Source: an uncultured Leucobacter sp.
Lineage (GTDB): Bacteria > Actinomycetota > Actinomycetes > Actinomycetales > Microbacteriaceae
NCBI GenBank assembly: GCA_937872275.1
Contig: CALMSE010000216.1
Span: 1 to 6,384 of the forward strand
Reading direction: 5' to 3'
Length of the DNA stretch: 6,384 nucleotides
Made by a program: the position numbers and the translations under genes. The notes under the pieces were generated by a model, which was not told the DNA's origin, ran no database searches, and saw nothing but the letters and a program-made list of their open reading frames with translations. Positions 5,208-6,384 of the stretch are shown here, piece by piece; the stretch's first letter is position 1, and every line of letters starts with the position of its first letter.

Positions 5208-5212
5208 CGATC

Positions 5213-6384
5213 GTGACCATGACGCTGGCGCCCATCACCGATACGGGCGGCATGACGACCGGCGACGCGGCGCGCGCCGACGCCGTGCTGCGGGAGATCG
5301 AGCGCAAGGTGCTCTGGCTCGGGGCGGCGATCGTGCACCACGCCAACCGGGTGCGGCCGAACCGCTCGGGCCTCAAGGTCGGCGGGCACCAGGCCTCGAC
5401 CGCCTCCCTCGCCACGATCATGACCTTCCTCTGGTTCGAGCGCCTCACCGCGGCGGATCGCGTCTCGGTGAAACCGCACGCCTCCCCCGGCCTGCACGCC
5501 ATCGAGTACCTCCTGCACCAGCTCGACGAGCGGTGGCTGACGACCCTGCGCGAGTTCGGCGGCCTGCAGAGCTACCCGAGCCGGCGCAAGGATCCGGTCC
5601 CCGCCGACTACTCCACCGGATCCGTCGGGCTCGGCCCGACCGCTCCGATCTGGGCGGCCATCGCCCGTCGCTACGTCGGCGGGCTGCACGGTGAGGCGGA
5701 GCTGGGCCGCCAGTACTGCCTGCTCGGAGACGCGGAGCTCGACGAGGGCGCCATCTGGGAGGCCGTGCTCGATCCCCAGGTGAAGGATCTCGGCGAGATC
5801 GTCTGGATCGTCGACCTCAACCGCCAGTCGCTCGACCGCGTGCTGCCCCACAACTCGGCTGGCCGCTTCGAGGGCCTGTTCGAGGCCGCGGGCTGGCAGG
5901 TGCTCGTCGCGAAGTACGGCGACGCGGCCGAGGAGCTCTTCCGCGAGCCCGGCGGCGAGGCGCTGCGCGCGCGCATCGACGACATGTCGAACCCCGAGTA
6001 CCAGCGTCTGCTGCGCTGCCCCGTCCACGAGCTGCGCGAGCGGCTTCCGGGCGAGGGGCCCGAGGCGACGGCGCTCCGATCCTTCATCGCGCAGGTCGAC
6101 GACGCTCGGCTCGACACCGCCTTCCGCAGCCTCGGCGGCCACGACTTCGGCGCGATCCGCCGCGCCTTCGACGCGATCGACGACAGCCGGCCGACCGTGA
6201 TCCTCGCGTACACGCTGAAGGGCTACGGGCTGCCGACCGAGGGGCACCCCCAGAACCACTCCTCCCTGCTGAGCCTCGAGCAGTTCGACGAGCTCGCCGC
6301 GCAGCTGGACGAAGACCCCTCGCGGCCCTGGCGGCGCTTCGACCCCGCGTCGGCCGCCGGCCGGCTCTGCGCGCGCACCGCCGA
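5213..6384 (+). CDS. thiamine-diphosphate 2-oxoacid dehydrogenase E1 component, AceE/MdeB type (3' end missing)
   Basis: The first 390 codons of an E1 enzyme, open to the window end; full-length relatives are roughly 750-890 residues. It resembles the N-terminal (ThDP pyrophosphate-binding) half of homodimeric AceE: GGHQAS (57-62), VKPHASPGLHAIEYL (86-100), GGLQSYPS (116-123), STGSVGLGP (134-142), the ThDP/Mg motif GDAELDEG (172-179) with DLNRQSLD (201-208), and TVILAYTLKGYG before HPQNHSS. Gly172-Asp173 and Asn203 are the expected metal ligands. The enzyme decarboxylates a 2-oxoacid and passes the acyl group to a lipoylated E2 in the cytosol. The VKPHAS and DLNRQSLD forms differ from E. coli AceE and match the AceE paralogue group that includes P. 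putida MdeB (2-oxobutyrate). Together with the divergent Lrp gene this favours an amino-acid-derived 2-oxoacid over pyruvate, though pyruvate cannot be excluded. No E2 gene is visible. Confidence 0.85.
   Translation, partial: MTMTLAPITDTGGMTTGDAARADAVLREIERKVLWLGAAIVHHANRVRPNRSGLKVGGHQASTASLATIMTFLWFERLTAADRVSVKPHASPGLHAIEYLLHQLDERWLTTLREFGGLQSYPSRRKDPVPADYSTGSVGLGPTAPIWAAIARRYVGGLHGEAELGRQYCLLGDAELDEGAIWEAVLDPQVKDLGEIVWIVDLNRQSLDRVLPHNSAGRFEGLFEAAGWQVLVAKYGDAAEELFREPGGEALRARIDDMSNPEYQRLLRCPVHELRERLPGEGPEATALRSFIAQVDDARLDTAFRSLGGHDFGAIRRAFDAIDDSRPTVILAYTLKGYGLPTEGHPQNHSSLLSLEQFDELAAQLDEDPSRPWRRFDPASAAGRLCARTA

Noticed and set aside
5076..5212. A small protein or RNA gene in the Lrp-E1 gap
   Set aside because: The AT-rich sequence is better explained by promoters and regulator sites; there is no stable long stem and no credible frame with a ribosome-binding site ending before the E1 start.
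4341..5216. Plus-strand open frame across the DCC and Lrp genes
   Set aside because: It is antisense to two recognisable proteins and has no recognisable features.
5147..6259. Minus-strand open frame (370 codons) opposite the E1 gene
   Set aside because: It is a mirror frame of a gene with strong ThDP-enzyme motifs; no motif, ribosome-binding site or family resemblance is seen.
1..6384. Defence island, prophage or transposon
   Set aside because: No nuclease, toxin-antitoxin, integrase, transposase or terminal repeats are seen, and base composition is even apart from the short Lrp-E1 gap.

Overview
The window is about 70% GC by eye, with tightly packed genes, frequent GTG starts and two probable leaderless starts. 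One gene encodes a surface protein with a LAxTG-type sorting signal, and one encodes a regulator resembling actinobacterial MntR. Together these point to a high-GC actinobacterium, probably of the Microbacteriaceae (Leucobacter/Microbacterium-like); the family assignment is inference. The order is metabolic and housekeeping in character. I see no insertion sequence, phage gene, RNA gene or CRISPR array.

Layout: (1) 1-639 (+), the C-terminal part of an alpha/beta hydrolase of the monoacylglycerol lipase/lysophospholipase type. (2) 640-808, an intergenic stretch with a 19-bp tandem repeat that can form hairpins, then a 10-bp inverted repeat with a third half-site in front of a leaderless-type promoter. 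(3) 809-1873 (+), a lipoate-protein ligase whose small accessory (LplB-like) domain precedes the catalytic domain, the reverse of E. coli LplA. (4) 1965-2642 (-), a DtxR-family regulator of the MntR type, convergent with the ligase. (5) 2697-3938 (-), a secreted, cysteine-bearing surface protein ending in LANTG, a membrane helix and arginines, with a 22-bp near-palindrome in its upstream region. (6) 4110-4577 (-), a small DCC-family (DUF393) protein with a CxxC motif. (7) 4602-5075 (-), an Lrp/AsnC regulator that probably shares a transcript with the DCC gene. (8) 5213-6384 (+), the N-terminal 390 codons of a thiamine-diphosphate 2-oxoacid dehydrogenase E1 of the homodimeric AceE/MdeB type, divergent from the Lrp gene and running off the window.

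The clearest functional unit is the divergent Lrp-E1 pair around an unusually AT-rich control region with phased CAGA motifs. It resembles the mdeR/mdeB arrangement of Pseudomonas putida (Lrp-type regulator plus 2-oxobutyrate dehydrogenase E1), so an amino-acid-responsive 2-oxoacid dehydrogenase is the best reading. The lipoate ligase could supply the lipoyl cofactor that the E2 partner of such a complex needs, but it lies about 3 kb away from the E1 gene and is separately transcribed, so this link is only biochemical. MntR would sense manganese, and the surface protein would be anchored by a sortase encoded elsewhere. No wholly new system is evident; the more unusual items are the swapped ligase architecture, the surface protein and its upstream palindrome, and the Lrp control region.
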